A DNA stretch of 64,000 bases from contig NZ_PVNH01000002.1 of NCBI RefSeq assembly GCF_003001955.1, forward strand, positions 558,001 to 622,000, read 5' to 3'. The stretch comes from Prauserella shujinwangii. GTDB lineage: Bacteria > Actinomycetota > Actinomycetes > Mycobacteriales > Pseudonocardiaceae. The translations under genes and the position numbers were made by a program. Each line of letters starts with the position of its first letter. The stretch's first letter is position 1. The notes beneath the pieces were generated by a model. The model made no database searches. It was given only the letters and a program-made list of their open reading frames with translations, and had not been told where the DNA came from. This document shows, one piece after another, positions 52,150 to 60,707 of this stretch.

Positions 52150-52549
52150 TCACCGGCTCCAGAGTTCGCGTGCCGCGGTCAGCGAGGCCTGGTACCCCTC
52201 ATCACCCCGATCGTAAGACTCCCCGGCGGCGAGCGCGGCACGAGTCGAACGGGCGCGTGTCCGGCGCCGAGGACGAACGGGTGCCGGGCCGGGGCGCGTG
52301 GCACGGCGGGAAACGGCGCATTCGGCGAGCGGCGGCGCCCGGCCGGCCACGGCGGCTCGGCCCGCGGGCGCCGCGGACGCGGAGACCGGCCACGCACCAG
52401 GAGCGACCGCGCTCTGGTGGAGCCGGATGGGGGACCGGAGCGGACGCGCTGGTCACGTCCTACCTCCGGTTCCGCACCCGGCTCCACGAACGGGAATGGA
52501 CCGACGGCACGCGGTACGCCGTCGCGCTGGCGTGGCGGGCGCAGCCGGC
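52150..52549. other. 400-bp gap without a convincing gene
   Basis: The region between the aldolase start and the DivIVA-like stop contains open frames on both strands, but their residues are Arg/Pro/Gly-rich and not domain-like. A minus-strand frame ending directly before the aldolase ATG (GESYDRGDEGYQASLTAARE then LWSR) could be the tail of a lost upstream gene. Nothing else is visible. Confidence 0.5.
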
Positions 52550-52562
52550 TCAGGCCGGCTGC
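52541..52562 (-). terminator. Hairpin terminator enclosing the DivIVA-like stop codon
   Basis: Perfect 9-bp arms GCAGCCGGC (52541-52549) and GCCGGCTGC (52554-52562) have a TCAG loop that contains most of the minus-strand stop codon. Confidence 0.65.
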
Positions 52563-53341
52563 TTCGCGGGCTCGGCTTTCGCGTTCTTCGCCGCGGCGGC
52601 TTTCGGCTCGGCCTCGGCGTCGGGGGCCGAGCCGAGCTGCTCGATCGCCTGCTGCAGGGCGGTGTGGCTGGCCGCGAGACGCTCGGCGACGGTCTTGCGC
52701 AGCTCGAGGGCCTCCGTACGCGCCGCCTTGGCCTCGGCGAGCCGAGCCTCGGCGTCGGCGATCATCGCGTCGGTCCGCTCCTTGGCGCTGGACTCCAGCT
52801 CGGCGACCTTGCGCTCCGCCTCGGCGCGCTTGGCGGCGATCTCCTCCTCGGTCTTCTTCTCCGCCGCGGTGCGCCGCTCGTCGGCCTCGCGGTCGAGCTG
52901 GTCACGGCGGTCCTCGGCCTCCTTGGCCAGCCGTTCGGCCTCGGCCTCGGCCTTCTTCCTGGTCTTGTCGGCGTAGGAGTCGGCCGCCTGCCGCGTCGAG
53001 TCGGCGTCCTGTTCGGCCTTCTCCCGCAGCTCGGCGATCTCCTCCTCGGCGAGCTGCATCATGGTCTTGACGCGTTCGGTCATCGCCGCGGGACCGGCCG
53101 GGTCCTCGACCATGCGGGTGAGCGCGGCCTTCGCGTCCGCCAGCTCCTTCTGCGCGTAACTCAGCGCCTTGGTGAGCTCGGCGACGGACGCGGTGGCCTC
53201 GTCACGGTGCCTCGCGGCCTTGGCGAGGTCGTCGGCGAGCTTCTTCACGTGCTCGTCGACCTGGATCTGGTCGTAACCACGGAAAGCGGTCGCGAACTGC
53301 GTGTTCCTGGTGGGGTTCGGAGATTCTTCGGCTTCTGCCAT
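52550..53341 (-). CDS. DivIVA-domain coiled-coil protein
   Basis: The 263-residue protein has the DivIVA N-terminal motif ATAFRGYDQIQVDEHVKKL (about residues 17-35) followed by about 200 residues of heptad coiled coil rich in Ala, Glu, Lys and Arg (EEEIAELREKAEQDADSTRQ, AEAEAERLAKEAEDRRDQ). It likely marks poles or septa or scaffolds the cell envelope, like Wag31 relatives; it is not the canonical Wag31, which sits in the division cluster. The ATG is 6 nt after a TAAGGT box (leaderless). Confidence 0.85.
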   Translation of the reverse strand: MAEAEESPNPTRNTQFATAFRGYDQIQVDEHVKKLADDLAKAARHRDEATASVAELTKALSYAQKELADAKAALTRMVEDPAGPAAMTERVKTMMQLAEEEIAELREKAEQDADSTRQAADSYADKTRKKAEAEAERLAKEAEDRRDQLDREADERRTAAEKKTEEEIAAKRAEAERKVAELESSAKERTDAMIADAEARLAEAKAARTEALELRKTVAERLAASHTALQQAIEQLGSAPDAEAEPKAAAAKNAKAEPAKQPA

Positions 53342-53347
53342 CCGGCA

Positions 53348-53353
53348 ACCTTA
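53348..53353 (-). promoter_or_regulatory. -10 box TAAGGT for the leaderless DivIVA-like gene
   Basis: TAAGGT on the minus strand ends 6 nt before the ATG at 53341. Confidence 0.5.
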
Positions 53354-53587
53354 ATGAGTCAACCCGCCCAATCCCATACCTCCAAACGGTCGCATTCGAC
53401 GACCGACGGATACGGTCTTCCGGGGCGATGGCCACCGGCCTCCGAAGGCCCCGGGAGGGGAACGAGCGGGCGCCGGTGCCGCGCCCGCGGCGTGGGCGAA
53501 GCTCCAGCGGCGACGAGTCGCGGGTGCTGCTACCACTGCACCGAGCGCGAGTTACCGTACCAACCACGAGCGGGAGGGAGGTCCGTA

Positions 53588-54817
53588 GTGGACGCGGTCC
53601 TCGACGACCTCGCCCGCAACTGGGCGCTCTACGCCGCGATCCCGTTTGTCGCGGCCCTGATCGGCTATGTGACCAAGCGGGTGGCCATCGAGATGATGTT
53701 CCGCCCGCTCGAGTTCGTCGGCATCAAGGGCACGTGGATCGGCTGGCAGGGCGTGGTGCCGAGGCACGGTGGCCGGATGGCGGCGATCGCCACCGACCTG
53801 CTCACCGCCAACCTGCTGGACCTCAAGGAGGTCTTCGCCCGGATCGACCCTGACCGGATCACCAGGGAGATCGAGCAGCCGCTGCTGCGCGCGGTCGACG
53901 ACATCGCCAGGGACGTGCTCGCCGAGTACCACCCCCGCATGTGGGAGATGCTCCCCGCGATGGCGCAGGAACTCGTCATCAAACAGGTGCAGGCCTCGAC
54001 GCCGCGGCTGGTGCGCCAGTTCGTCGACGACCTGCGCGAGAACCTCGACGAGGTCCTCGACGTCAAGCACATGACCGTGCAGAACCTCACCCGCGACCGG
54101 GCGCTGCTGGTCCGGCTCATCCGCGAGACCTCCCGGCCGGAGATGGCGTTCATCGCCCGCTCCGGGATCTACTTCGGCTTCGTCCTCGGGGTGATCCAGT
54201 CGATCGTGTGGGCGCTCACCAAGGAGCCCCTGATCATGCCGATCTTCGGCGCGTCCATCGGGTTCTTCACCGACTGGCTCGCCATCAAGCTGATCTTCGT
54301 GCCGAGGGAGCCGATCCGGCTGTTCCACCGGTTCACCCTGCAGGGCAAGTTCCAGCGCAGGCGGGCCGAGGTCGCCCGCCAGTACGGCGAGCTGATCGCG
54401 CACGACGTGCTCACCGTGCCCAACCTCATGGAGTCGATCCTGCGCGGCCCGAGGTCCGACCGGCTGATGGCGATGATCCAGCGCCTGGTCGCGTCCGCCG
54501 TCGACGAGCAGTCCGGCGCCACCCGGCCGTTCGTCCGCGTGACCATCGGCGAGGCGCGCCTGGCCGAGCTGAAACGGGCGGCGGCGCAGCGGGCCATGCG
54601 CAGGTTGCCGGACACGGTCCGGCACGCCGAGGGGTACCTCACCGAGGCGATGGACGTGGCGAACATGGTCGAGAAACGGATGCTCCAGCTGACGCCGATC
54701 GAGTACGAGGGGCTGCTGCGGCCCGCGTTCCGCCAGGACGAGTGGAAGCTCATCGTGGTCGGCGGGATCATCGGCGGCATCGTCGGCGAACTGCAGGTCC
54801 TGCTCATGCTGCACTGA
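53588..54817 (+). CDS. DUF445 membrane protein
   Basis: The 409-residue protein starts at GTG behind GGGAGGGAGG. It has an N-terminal membrane helix (LYAAIPFVAALIGYVTKRVAIEMMF), the DUF445 core motif GWQGVVPRHGGRMAAIATDLLTANLL, two central helices (SGIYFGFVLGVIQSIVWALT, MPIFGASIGFFTDWLAIKLIF) and a C-terminal hydrophobic segment (LIVVGGIIGGIVGELQVLLML). The family (YheB/UPF0754-like) has no firmly known function. It is independent of its neighbours. Confidence 0.85.
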   Translation: MDAVLDDLARNWALYAAIPFVAALIGYVTKRVAIEMMFRPLEFVGIKGTWIGWQGVVPRHGGRMAAIATDLLTANLLDLKEVFARIDPDRITREIEQPLLRAVDDIARDVLAEYHPRMWEMLPAMAQELVIKQVQASTPRLVRQFVDDLRENLDEVLDVKHMTVQNLTRDRALLVRLIRETSRPEMAFIARSGIYFGFVLGVIQSIVWALTKEPLIMPIFGASIGFFTDWLAIKLIFVPREPIRLFHRFTLQGKFQRRRAEVARQYGELIAHDVLTVPNLMESILRGPRSDRLMAMIQRLVASAVDEQSGATRPFVRVTIGEARLAELKRAAAQRAMRRLPDTVRHAEGYLTEAMDVANMVEKRMLQLTPIEYEGLLRPAFRQDEWKLIVVGGIIGGIVGELQVLLMLH

Positions 54818-54858
54818 CAGTTTCCGGGCTTCCGGACATCCCGTGCCGCCACGCTCGC

Positions 54859-54864
54859 TACCGT
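54859..54864 (+). promoter_or_regulatory. -10 box TACCGT for the leaderless AlgX-like gene
   Basis: TACCGT ends 6 nt before the GTG at 54871. Confidence 0.5.
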
Positions 54865-54870
54865 TGGCGC

Positions 54871-56169
54871 GTGACCGATCAGCCGACCCAGCTGCCTTCC
54901 GTGCACGAGGCGTGGCTGCCGAGGGAGCACCCGCTCCACCGGCCGCGCCACGGCGGCAGGCAGCTGCTGGCGCTGATCAGCGCGCTCGTGTTCTTCGCGA
55001 CGCCCACCCTGCTCTGGACGGTCGGGGTCCGGCCGGGGAAGATCGAGAACCACGAGCTGGCGGGCTTCCCGAGCGTCGGCGACGGCTGGGGCTTCTTCAC
55101 CGGGATGCCCCAGTGGGCCACCGACCAGCTGGCATTCCGGCCCGGCGCCATCCAGGCCGCCGACGCGATCAGCCGCGGCCTCTTCGGCGAGCCGCCCCCG
55201 TTCGACCAGGGCAGCTCGCCCCGCACCGGACCGCTGCCGGGCACCGGGCCCGCACCGGACCAGCGCGCGGAGGCGCCGTCGACGAACGAGAGCGGCTACC
55301 GCCGGGTCATCGAGGGCGAGAACGGCTGGCTCTACTACGGCTACGACAACTACGCGAAGTGCTCGCCGCAGCGCCCGCTGGCCGAGACCCTCACCGGCAT
55401 CAACGAGCTGCGCAGGGCGGTGGAGGCCTCCGGCAGGCGGTTCGTGTTCGTCGTGGCCCCGGACAAGACGACGATGGTGCCGGAACACCTGCCCGCCGAC
55501 TACCCGGACCGGGACTGCGCCCGCGCGGCCACCGCCGAGTTCTGGCGGCTGGTTCCCGGCCAGGCGGGTGCGATCGACCTGCGGCAGCAGCTGGTGGACG
55601 GGGCGCGGCGACTCGGCACGGCGATGTACCCGGCGCAGGACACCCACTGGACCGACGCGGGCTCCGTCGTGCTGACCCGGGCGCTGGCCGAGGCGGTGCG
55701 GCCGGGGATCACCTGGTCGTGGCGCACGGAACCGCTCGGTGAGTACTCGAACCCGGCCGACCTGCCGCCGATGATCGGCCGCGGCGGGGAGAAGACCAGC
55801 ATGCGGTTCGCGTTGCGACCGGACGGCGAGACCGACCGCACCAGTCCGCCTCCGGACAAGCTCACGACACCACAGCGGCGGGTGGCGCCCCCGCTGGAGT
55901 CCACGGTGAACGAACCGACGCTGGTGTTCGGCGACTCGTTCACCCTCGCCTCGTCCCGCTACCTGCCCGCGGGGTTCAGCGACCTGACGATGCTCGCCTA
56001 CCCCTCGATGGGCGACAACCCGGACGCCACCATCGCCGCGTTCGTGAAGTCCGACGTGATCGTGCTGGAGGTGGTGGAACGGTCGGTCGCGGCGGGCAAC
56101 CTGCCGTTCCTCGAGGGAGACTTCATCGACCAGGTGGGACGGGCGCTGGCGGAGCGGCCGGTTCGGTGA
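54871..56169 (+). CDS. AlgX/AlgJ-like SGNH acetyltransferase-associated protein
   Basis: The 432-residue protein has one N-terminal membrane segment (LLALISALVFFATPTLLWTVGV) and an outside domain with ENHELAGFPSVGDGWGFFTGMPQWATDQLAFR, typical of alginate O-acetyltransferase AlgX/AlgJ proteins, EGENGWLYYGYDNYAK, VVAPDKTTMVPEHLP, the Asp-x-x-His of the SGNH triad in AQDTHWTDAGSV, and LVFGDSFTLASSRYLP (Ser nucleophile). It would transfer the acyl group delivered by an MBOAT protein; the MBOAT gene at 46073 is the likely partner. Its last 47 bp overlap the convergent znuB gene. Confidence 0.88.
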   Translation: MTDQPTQLPSVHEAWLPREHPLHRPRHGGRQLLALISALVFFATPTLLWTVGVRPGKIENHELAGFPSVGDGWGFFTGMPQWATDQLAFRPGAIQAADAISRGLFGEPPPFDQGSSPRTGPLPGTGPAPDQRAEAPSTNESGYRRVIEGENGWLYYGYDNYAKCSPQRPLAETLTGINELRRAVEASGRRFVFVVAPDKTTMVPEHLPADYPDRDCARAATAEFWRLVPGQAGAIDLRQQLVDGARRLGTAMYPAQDTHWTDAGSVVLTRALAEAVRPGITWSWRTEPLGEYSNPADLPPMIGRGGEKTSMRFALRPDGETDRTSPPPDKLTTPQRRVAPPLESTVNEPTLVFGDSFTLASSRYLPAGFSDLTMLAYPSMGDNPDATIAAFVKSDVIVLEVVERSVAAGNLPFLEGDFIDQVGRALAERPVR

Positions 56170-57010
56170 GCGACCGGGCGCTGCGGCCCCGCACGAAGGC
56201 CACCACGCGGCAGCCGACGTAGATGGCGAACGAGATCGCGGTGACGAAGAAACTCACCGGCGCGCCGGGCGCGAGCGACAGCACGATCCCGCCGACGGCC
56301 GCGACCTCGGCGAACACGATCGCGAGCACGGTCGCCCGCCAGGGACTGGCGGTGATCCGCGCCGCCGCCGCGGCCGGGGTGACCATGAGCGCCACGACGA
56401 GCAACGCGCCGACGATCTGTACGCCGAGCGCCGTGGCGATGCCGACCAGTACCGCGAACAACGGTCCGAGCACGTGCACCGGCACCCCTCGCGCCACCGC
56501 CACGGCGGGATCCACGCTGGAGAACAGCAGCGGCCGGTAGATCACCGCGAGCACCGCCAGCACCACCACCGCGGACACGAGGAGCGCGGTCAGGTCGGTG
56601 CTGTCCACCGCGACGATCTGGCCGACGAGGATGCCGAACTTCTGCGAGGCGCGCCCGGGGTAGAACCACAGCAGCAGCACCCCGAGGCCGAGCCCGAAGG
56701 AGAGGATCACCCCGATCACCGAGTCCCGCTCGGACTCCCGCCTGCTGAGCAGGCCCAGCAGCAGGGCGGCCACGACGGCACCGGCGAGCGCGCCGATCCC
56801 CACCCCGACGCCCAGCAACAACGCGGCGGCCGCACCGGTGAACGCCAGTTCGGCGGTGCCGTGCACGGCGAAGGACATCCGCCGCATCACGATGAACGGG
56901 CCGAGCAGGCCGGCCACCAGACCGAGCACCGCCGCCGCCAGCAACGCGGTCTGCACCACGTCGAGCGCGAGCAACCGCGCGGTCAGGTCGAAATCGAACA
57001 GCTTCTCCAT
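56123..57010 (-). CDS. znuB: Zinc/manganese ABC transporter permease
   Basis: The 295-residue ABC-3 family permease has about eight membrane helices, with GPFIVMRRMSFAVHGTAELAFTG near residue 38 and VGALLVVALMVTPAAAAARIT near residue 205. With the ATPase and binding protein encoded upstream it imports Zn2+ or Mn2+. It is 22 bp from znuC and last in the operon, overlapping the AlgX-like gene by 47 bp tail to tail. Confidence 0.9.
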   Translation of the reverse strand: MEKLFDFDLTARLLALDVVQTALLAAAVLGLVAGLLGPFIVMRRMSFAVHGTAELAFTGAAAALLLGVGVGIGALAGAVVAALLLGLLSRRESERDSVIGVILSFGLGLGVLLLWFYPGRASQKFGILVGQIVAVDSTDLTALLVSAVVVLAVLAVIYRPLLFSSVDPAVAVARGVPVHVLGPLFAVLVGIATALGVQIVGALLVVALMVTPAAAAARITASPWRATVLAIVFAEVAAVGGIVLSLAPGAPVSFFVTAISFAIYVGCRVVAFVRGRSARSLTEPAAPPAPVPPGR

Positions 57011-57032
57011 GCCCTGCCTTCTCGCGGCGAAC

Positions 57033-57851
57033 TCACGAAACGTGCTGGTCCACGTGGTGATGCACCTCGTCCTCGCAGAGCGCGCTCTGCGCGCCGGCGA
57101 CGTGGATCTGGCCGCCGATCCGCAGCACCTCCACGTGGGTGCCGTACAGCTCGGAGAGCACCCTGGAGTTCATCACCTCGTCGGGCGCGCCGATCTCGAA
57201 GTGGCCGTTGACCAGGTACAGCACCCGGTCCACGTACTCCAGGATCGGGTTGATCTCGTGCGTCACGAAGAGCACGGCGGTGCCCGCGGTGCGCCGCCGC
57301 TCGTCGATGAGCTCGCTGACCACCCGCTGATGGGTGAGATCGAGCGACGCCAGCGGCTCGTCGCACAGCAGGACGTCGGGGTCACCGATCAGCGCCTGCG
57401 CGACCCGCAGCCGTTGCTGCTCCCCGCCGGAGAGCCTGCCGACCGGCGACCTCGCGTAGGACTCGGCGCCGACCGAGGAGATCGCGCGCGCGATCCGCCG
57501 CCTGCGCTCGCGCAGGCCAGACACCCCCAGCCCCCAGCGGTGGCCGTCCAGGCCGAGGCCGACCAGGTCGACGCCGCGCAGGGTCAGCGACTCGTCGAGC
57601 GCGCGCTGCTGCGGGATGTAGCCGACCTTGCGGTTCTCCCGGCCAGGCGGGTTGCCTGCCACGCGTACCGAGCCCGCGCTGAGCTGCTGCAACCCGAGCA
57701 GCACCCGCAGCAGGCTGGTCTTGCCGGAGCCGTTGGGACCGAGCACGGCCAGGAACTCGCCGGGAGCGACCTGGAGATCGAGGCCCGACCACAGGGTGCG
57801 GTCACCGAACCGGAGCCCGGCGTCCTCGATCTCGACTGCCGCATCGCCCAT
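57033..57851 (-). CDS. znuC: Zinc/manganese ABC transporter ATPase
   Basis: The 272-residue ATPase has Walker A VLGPNGSGKTSLLRVLLGL, Q-loop GYIPQQRALDESL, signature LSGGEQQRLRVAQALIGDP, Walker B VLLCDEPLASLD and H-loop VLFVTHEINPILEY. The C-terminus is His-rich (EDEVHHHVDQHVS), a possible metal-sensing tail. Its ATG directly follows the znuA stop. Confidence 0.92.
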   Translation of the reverse strand: MGDAAVEIEDAGLRFGDRTLWSGLDLQVAPGEFLAVLGPNGSGKTSLLRVLLGLQQLSAGSVRVAGNPPGRENRKVGYIPQQRALDESLTLRGVDLVGLGLDGHRWGLGVSGLRERRRRIARAISSVGAESYARSPVGRLSGGEQQRLRVAQALIGDPDVLLCDEPLASLDLTHQRVVSELIDERRRTAGTAVLFVTHEINPILEYVDRVLYLVNGHFEIGAPDEVMNSRVLSELYGTHVEVLRIGGQIHVAGAQSALCEDEVHHHVDQHVS

Positions 57852-58913
57852 CTAGCTGCCCACTGCTTCCGAAAGCGCGTTCACCTGGCCGGTCATCCAC
57901 GCAATGTAGCTGGTCTCGCCCTCGGGAAGCGTCTCGGTCACGTTCACCACCGGCACGCCGGCGTCGCGCGCGGTCGTGACGAGGTTCTCGGTGACCGGCG
58001 TCGCGGTCTGCTCGTTGTTGATCACCGCGGCGAGCTGACCGCCCTCCACCAGCCTGCGCACGGCGTCCTGCGCGGCGACCGGCACGTCGGTCTCCTCCTC
58101 GATGGCCTCCGAGAACTCGGGCGGAGTCACGTCCTCCAGCCCAGCCGCCTCCATCAGGTAGTGCGCGACCGGCTCGGTAGCGATCACCTGTGCGCCCGGG
58201 TGCTCGGTACCGATCCGCTCCACCTCGGCCCTGAGGTCGTCGATCCGTTGCGTGAAGTCCTCGGCGTTGGCCGTGAACTGCTGCGCGCCGCCGGAATCCA
58301 GCTCGCCGAGCCGATCGGCGACCGCCTCGGCGACCTCGGCCACGGCGGGCAGGTCGTACCAGATGTGCTCGTTGGCTCCGCCGTGCCCGTGCCCGTGCGG
58401 GTCCTCCTCGGCATGGGACTCCTCGGCGTGGCCCTCCTCGGCGTGGCCCTCCTCGGTGTGCGACTCCTCAGCGTGGGACTCCTCAGCGTGGGCGGGCTCC
58501 TCGGCATGCCCGCCTTCCCCGGCGGCCTCGTGCCCCGCCGCCTCGACCGCGACGATGGCGGGCACGCCGGAGGCCTGCTCGGCGAGCTTGCTGAAGAAGT
58601 CGTCGTAACCACCGCCGTTGTAGAGCACCAGATCGGCGGACTGGACGTCGGCGACGTCCTCGGCGGTGGCCTCATACGAGTGCGGGTCTCCGGCCGCGGC
58701 GTCGATCAGCGACTTCACCTCGACGCGGTCACCGCCGACCGCGCTGACCACGCTGCCCCACACGTCGGTCGAGGCGACCACGGAGACCTTGCCGTCGGCA
58801 CCGGCGTCGGCACCCCCTGCCGCGCCGTCTCCACCACAGGCCGTCACCACCAGTGCGGTGACGCCCAGCAGGGACATCGTGGTCAGCAGGCGCCTCGTGC
58901 GGGGAGAGTTCAT
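57852..58913 (-). CDS. znuA: Zinc ABC transporter substrate-binding lipoprotein
   Basis: The 353-residue protein has a lipoprotein signal ending VVTACGG (Cys at about 26) and the metal-binding cluster A-I fold: VVASTDVWGSVVSAVGGD, DPHSYEATAEDVADVQSADLV (first His ligand) and VIATEPVAHYLMEAAGLED. A loop of about 55 residues (about 125-180) has repeated HAEES/HTEEG units and GHGHGG, typical of zinc-binding members. The ATG at 58913 is chosen because a signal peptide follows it. A dyad upstream may be the Zur site. Confidence 0.9.
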   Translation of the reverse strand: MNSPRTRRLLTTMSLLGVTALVVTACGGDGAAGGADAGADGKVSVVASTDVWGSVVSAVGGDRVEVKSLIDAAAGDPHSYEATAEDVADVQSADLVLYNGGGYDDFFSKLAEQASGVPAIVAVEAAGHEAAGEGGHAEEPAHAEESHAEESHTEEGHAEEGHAEESHAEEDPHGHGHGGANEHIWYDLPAVAEVAEAVADRLGELDSGGAQQFTANAEDFTQRIDDLRAEVERIGTEHPGAQVIATEPVAHYLMEAAGLEDVTPPEFSEAIEEETDVPVAAQDAVRRLVEGGQLAAVINNEQTATPVTENLVTTARDAGVPVVNVTETLPEGETSYIAWMTGQVNALSEAVGS

Positions 58914-58933
58914 CGGCCAACACGCTCCGTAGC

Positions 58934-58952
58934 GATAATGGAAACCATTGTC
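58934..58952 (-). promoter_or_regulatory. Dyad AATGG-AAA-CCATT upstream of znuA, possible Zur operator
   Basis: AATGGAAACCATT (58937-58949) is a perfect inverted repeat with a 3-bp centre, and flanking GA/TC extends it with one mismatch. It lies 21 bp before znuA. The sequence is not the textbook mycobacterial Zur box, so identity is inferred from position. Confidence 0.55.
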
Positions 58953-59025
58953 ACGTTCAGCGTACCCCATTCGGGAAAAGCGCCGGTGTGACCCGTGCAG
59001 GGTCGTGCTTTAGCAATGGCTTCTG

Positions 59026-59038
59026 AACCGTTACGGTT
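59026..59038 (+). promoter_or_regulatory. Palindrome AACCGT-T-ACGGTT over the LacI gene's -10
   Basis: This 13-bp odd-centred palindrome contains the TACGGT -10 box (59032-59037), 6 nt before the ATG at 59044. LacI-family operators are commonly of this form, so the gene is probably autorepressed. Confidence 0.6.
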
Positions 59039-59043
59039 TGTTC

Positions 59044-60144
59044 ATGAACCGGCCGATGCGAACCAGGCGACAGGCGACTCTGGCGTCGCTCGCCGCCGAA
59101 CTGGGCGTGTCCAGGACCACGGTGTCGAATGCCTACAACCGGCCGGACCAGCTCTCCCCCGAACTGCGGCGGCGGGTTCTCGAAACCGCCCGCAGGCTCG
59201 GCTACCCCGGACCCGACCCCGTCGCCCGCTCGTTGCGCACCCGCAAGGCGGGCGCGGTCGGGCTGCTGCTCACCGAGAACCTCTCCTACGCCTTCCGTGA
59301 CCCGGCGGCGGTCGGCGTGCTCGAAGGGCTCGCGCTGGCCTGCGAGGACGCGGGCGTGGGCCTGCAGCTGGTGCCCGCGAGCCCCGGCCGCGAGGACGTG
59401 GCCGCCGTGCACCGGGCGGGCGTCGACGGATTCGTCGTCTACTCGGTGCCCGACGACGACCCGCACCTGGCCGCCGTGATGTCGCGACCCGTGCCCACCG
59501 TGATCATCGACCAGCCGCAGCTCGACGGCATCGACCGGGTGGGCCCCGACGACGCCGCGGCCACCGAGCAGATCGCCGACCACCTCGTCGGACTCGGGCA
59601 CCGGCAGGTGGGCGTGCTGTGCATGCGGCTCGCCCGCGACCGCAACGACGGCTTCGCCCCCGTCGACCGGCAGCAGGAGGCGCACTACCACGTGCAGCGG
59701 ACGCGGCTGGCCACGCTCGCCAAGAAGTTCGCCTCCGTCGGCGTCGAGTGGTCGGCGGTGCCCGTCGTGGAGCGCTTCGAGCACACCGTCGACGACGGCG
59801 CGTCGGCCGCCCGCGAACTGCTCGACGCCAACCCCCACGTCACCGCGCTGATCTGCACCTCGGACATCCTGGCGCTCGGTGCGCTCGCCGAGGCGGGCAG
59901 GCGTGGGCTGCGCGTGCCCGCCGACATCACCGTGACCGGTTTCGACGGCGTGGCCGAGGCCACCCGTGCCGGGCTCACCACCGTGCACCAGCCCGTACTG
60001 GAGAAGGGCAAGGCCGCGGGCAAGCTGCTGCTCAGCGCGGGCGACCGGGTGGCGCCGAAGGTGATCACGCTGCCCACCGAGCTGCGGGTGGGCACCACCT
60101 CCGCGCCACCGCGGACCGCCGAGGAACGCTGGTTCGGCCCGTAA
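59044..60144 (+). CDS. LacI-family transcription regulator
   Basis: The protein (366 residues) has the LacI helix-turn-helix (ATLASLAAELGVSRTTVSNAYN, then LSPELRRRVLETARRLGY) and a periplasmic-binding-protein-like ligand domain with AVGLLLTENLSYAFRDPAAVGVLEGL, GLGHRQVGVLCMRLARDRNDGF, TSDILALGALAEAGRRGLRVP and VTGFDGVAEATRAGLTTV. The ligand is probably a sugar or nucleoside. The ATG is leaderless behind TACGGT, and an upstream TTG at 59038 is unlikely. No sugar operon adjoins it. Confidence 0.9.
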   Translation: MNRPMRTRRQATLASLAAELGVSRTTVSNAYNRPDQLSPELRRRVLETARRLGYPGPDPVARSLRTRKAGAVGLLLTENLSYAFRDPAAVGVLEGLALACEDAGVGLQLVPASPGREDVAAVHRAGVDGFVVYSVPDDDPHLAAVMSRPVPTVIIDQPQLDGIDRVGPDDAAATEQIADHLVGLGHRQVGVLCMRLARDRNDGFAPVDRQQEAHYHVQRTRLATLAKKFASVGVEWSAVPVVERFEHTVDDGASAARELLDANPHVTALICTSDILALGALAEAGRRGLRVPADITVTGFDGVAEATRAGLTTVHQPVLEKGKAAGKLLLSAGDRVAPKVITLPTELRVGTTSAPPRTAEERWFGP

Positions 60145-60209
60145 CACGCCGAAATACGAAGTGATTTTCGTCAGTTCGACTTGTGTGATCAGGTCACCGT
60201 AGGTCCAAT

Positions 60210-60707
60210 GTGACCATGACGGCGATCGATCTCCTGCTCCAGCGCAACTCCGAGTCCGGCGACGTCGCGCCCGGCGAGCGGTCCGTCCCGGAGCCCTCGC
60301 TGCGGGTGGCCATCGTGATCTGCATGGACGCGCGCATCAACGAGTTCGCGCTGTTCGGGCTGGCCCCCGGCGAGGCACACGTACTGCGCAACGCGGGAGG
60401 TGTCGTCACCGACGACACGATCCGGTCGCTCGCGCTGAGCCAGCACAAGCTCGGCACCACGGAGGTGCTGGTCGTCCAGCACACCGGCTGCGGGGTGAAC
60501 GCCGTGACCGAGGACGGCTTCAAGGACGAGCTCGAGCAGGCCACCGGCCTGCGGCCGACCTGGGCTGTCGAGGCGTTCCGCGACGTGCGCGCCAGCGTCC
60601 GGCAGTCGATGGAACGCGTGCGCCGCAGCCCGTACCTGCCGCACACCGACGGCGTGCGCGGCTTCGTCTACGACGTGCACACCGGCGAGCTCAGCGAGGT
60701 TCGCTGA
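60210..60707 (+). CDS. Beta-carbonic anhydrase, CanA-like
   Basis: The 165-residue enzyme has the zinc ligands in AIVICMDARINEF (Cys, Asp, Arg) and VVQHTGCGVNAVTED (His and Cys), plus HVLRNAGGVVTDDTIRSLALSQ. It resembles the CanA (Rv1284) branch rather than CanB. It interconverts CO2 and bicarbonate. The GTG at 60210 or ATG at 60216 could start it; no ribosome site is clear. Its end overlaps the convergent membrane-protein gene by 17 bp. Confidence 0.92.
   Translation: MTMTAIDLLLQRNSESGDVAPGERSVPEPSLRVAIVICMDARINEFALFGLAPGEAHVLRNAGGVVTDDTIRSLALSQHKLGTTEVLVVQHTGCGVNAVTEDGFKDELEQATGLRPTWAVEAFRDVRASVRQSMERVRRSPYLPHTDGVRGFVYDVHTGELSEVR

Noticed and set aside
52150-52350. Minus-strand frame of 66 codons ending directly before the aldolase ATG, suggestive of a sugar-kinase tail
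   Set aside because: Only about 24 residues look protein-like, and no motif identifies the family; noted in the gap entry but not called as a gene.
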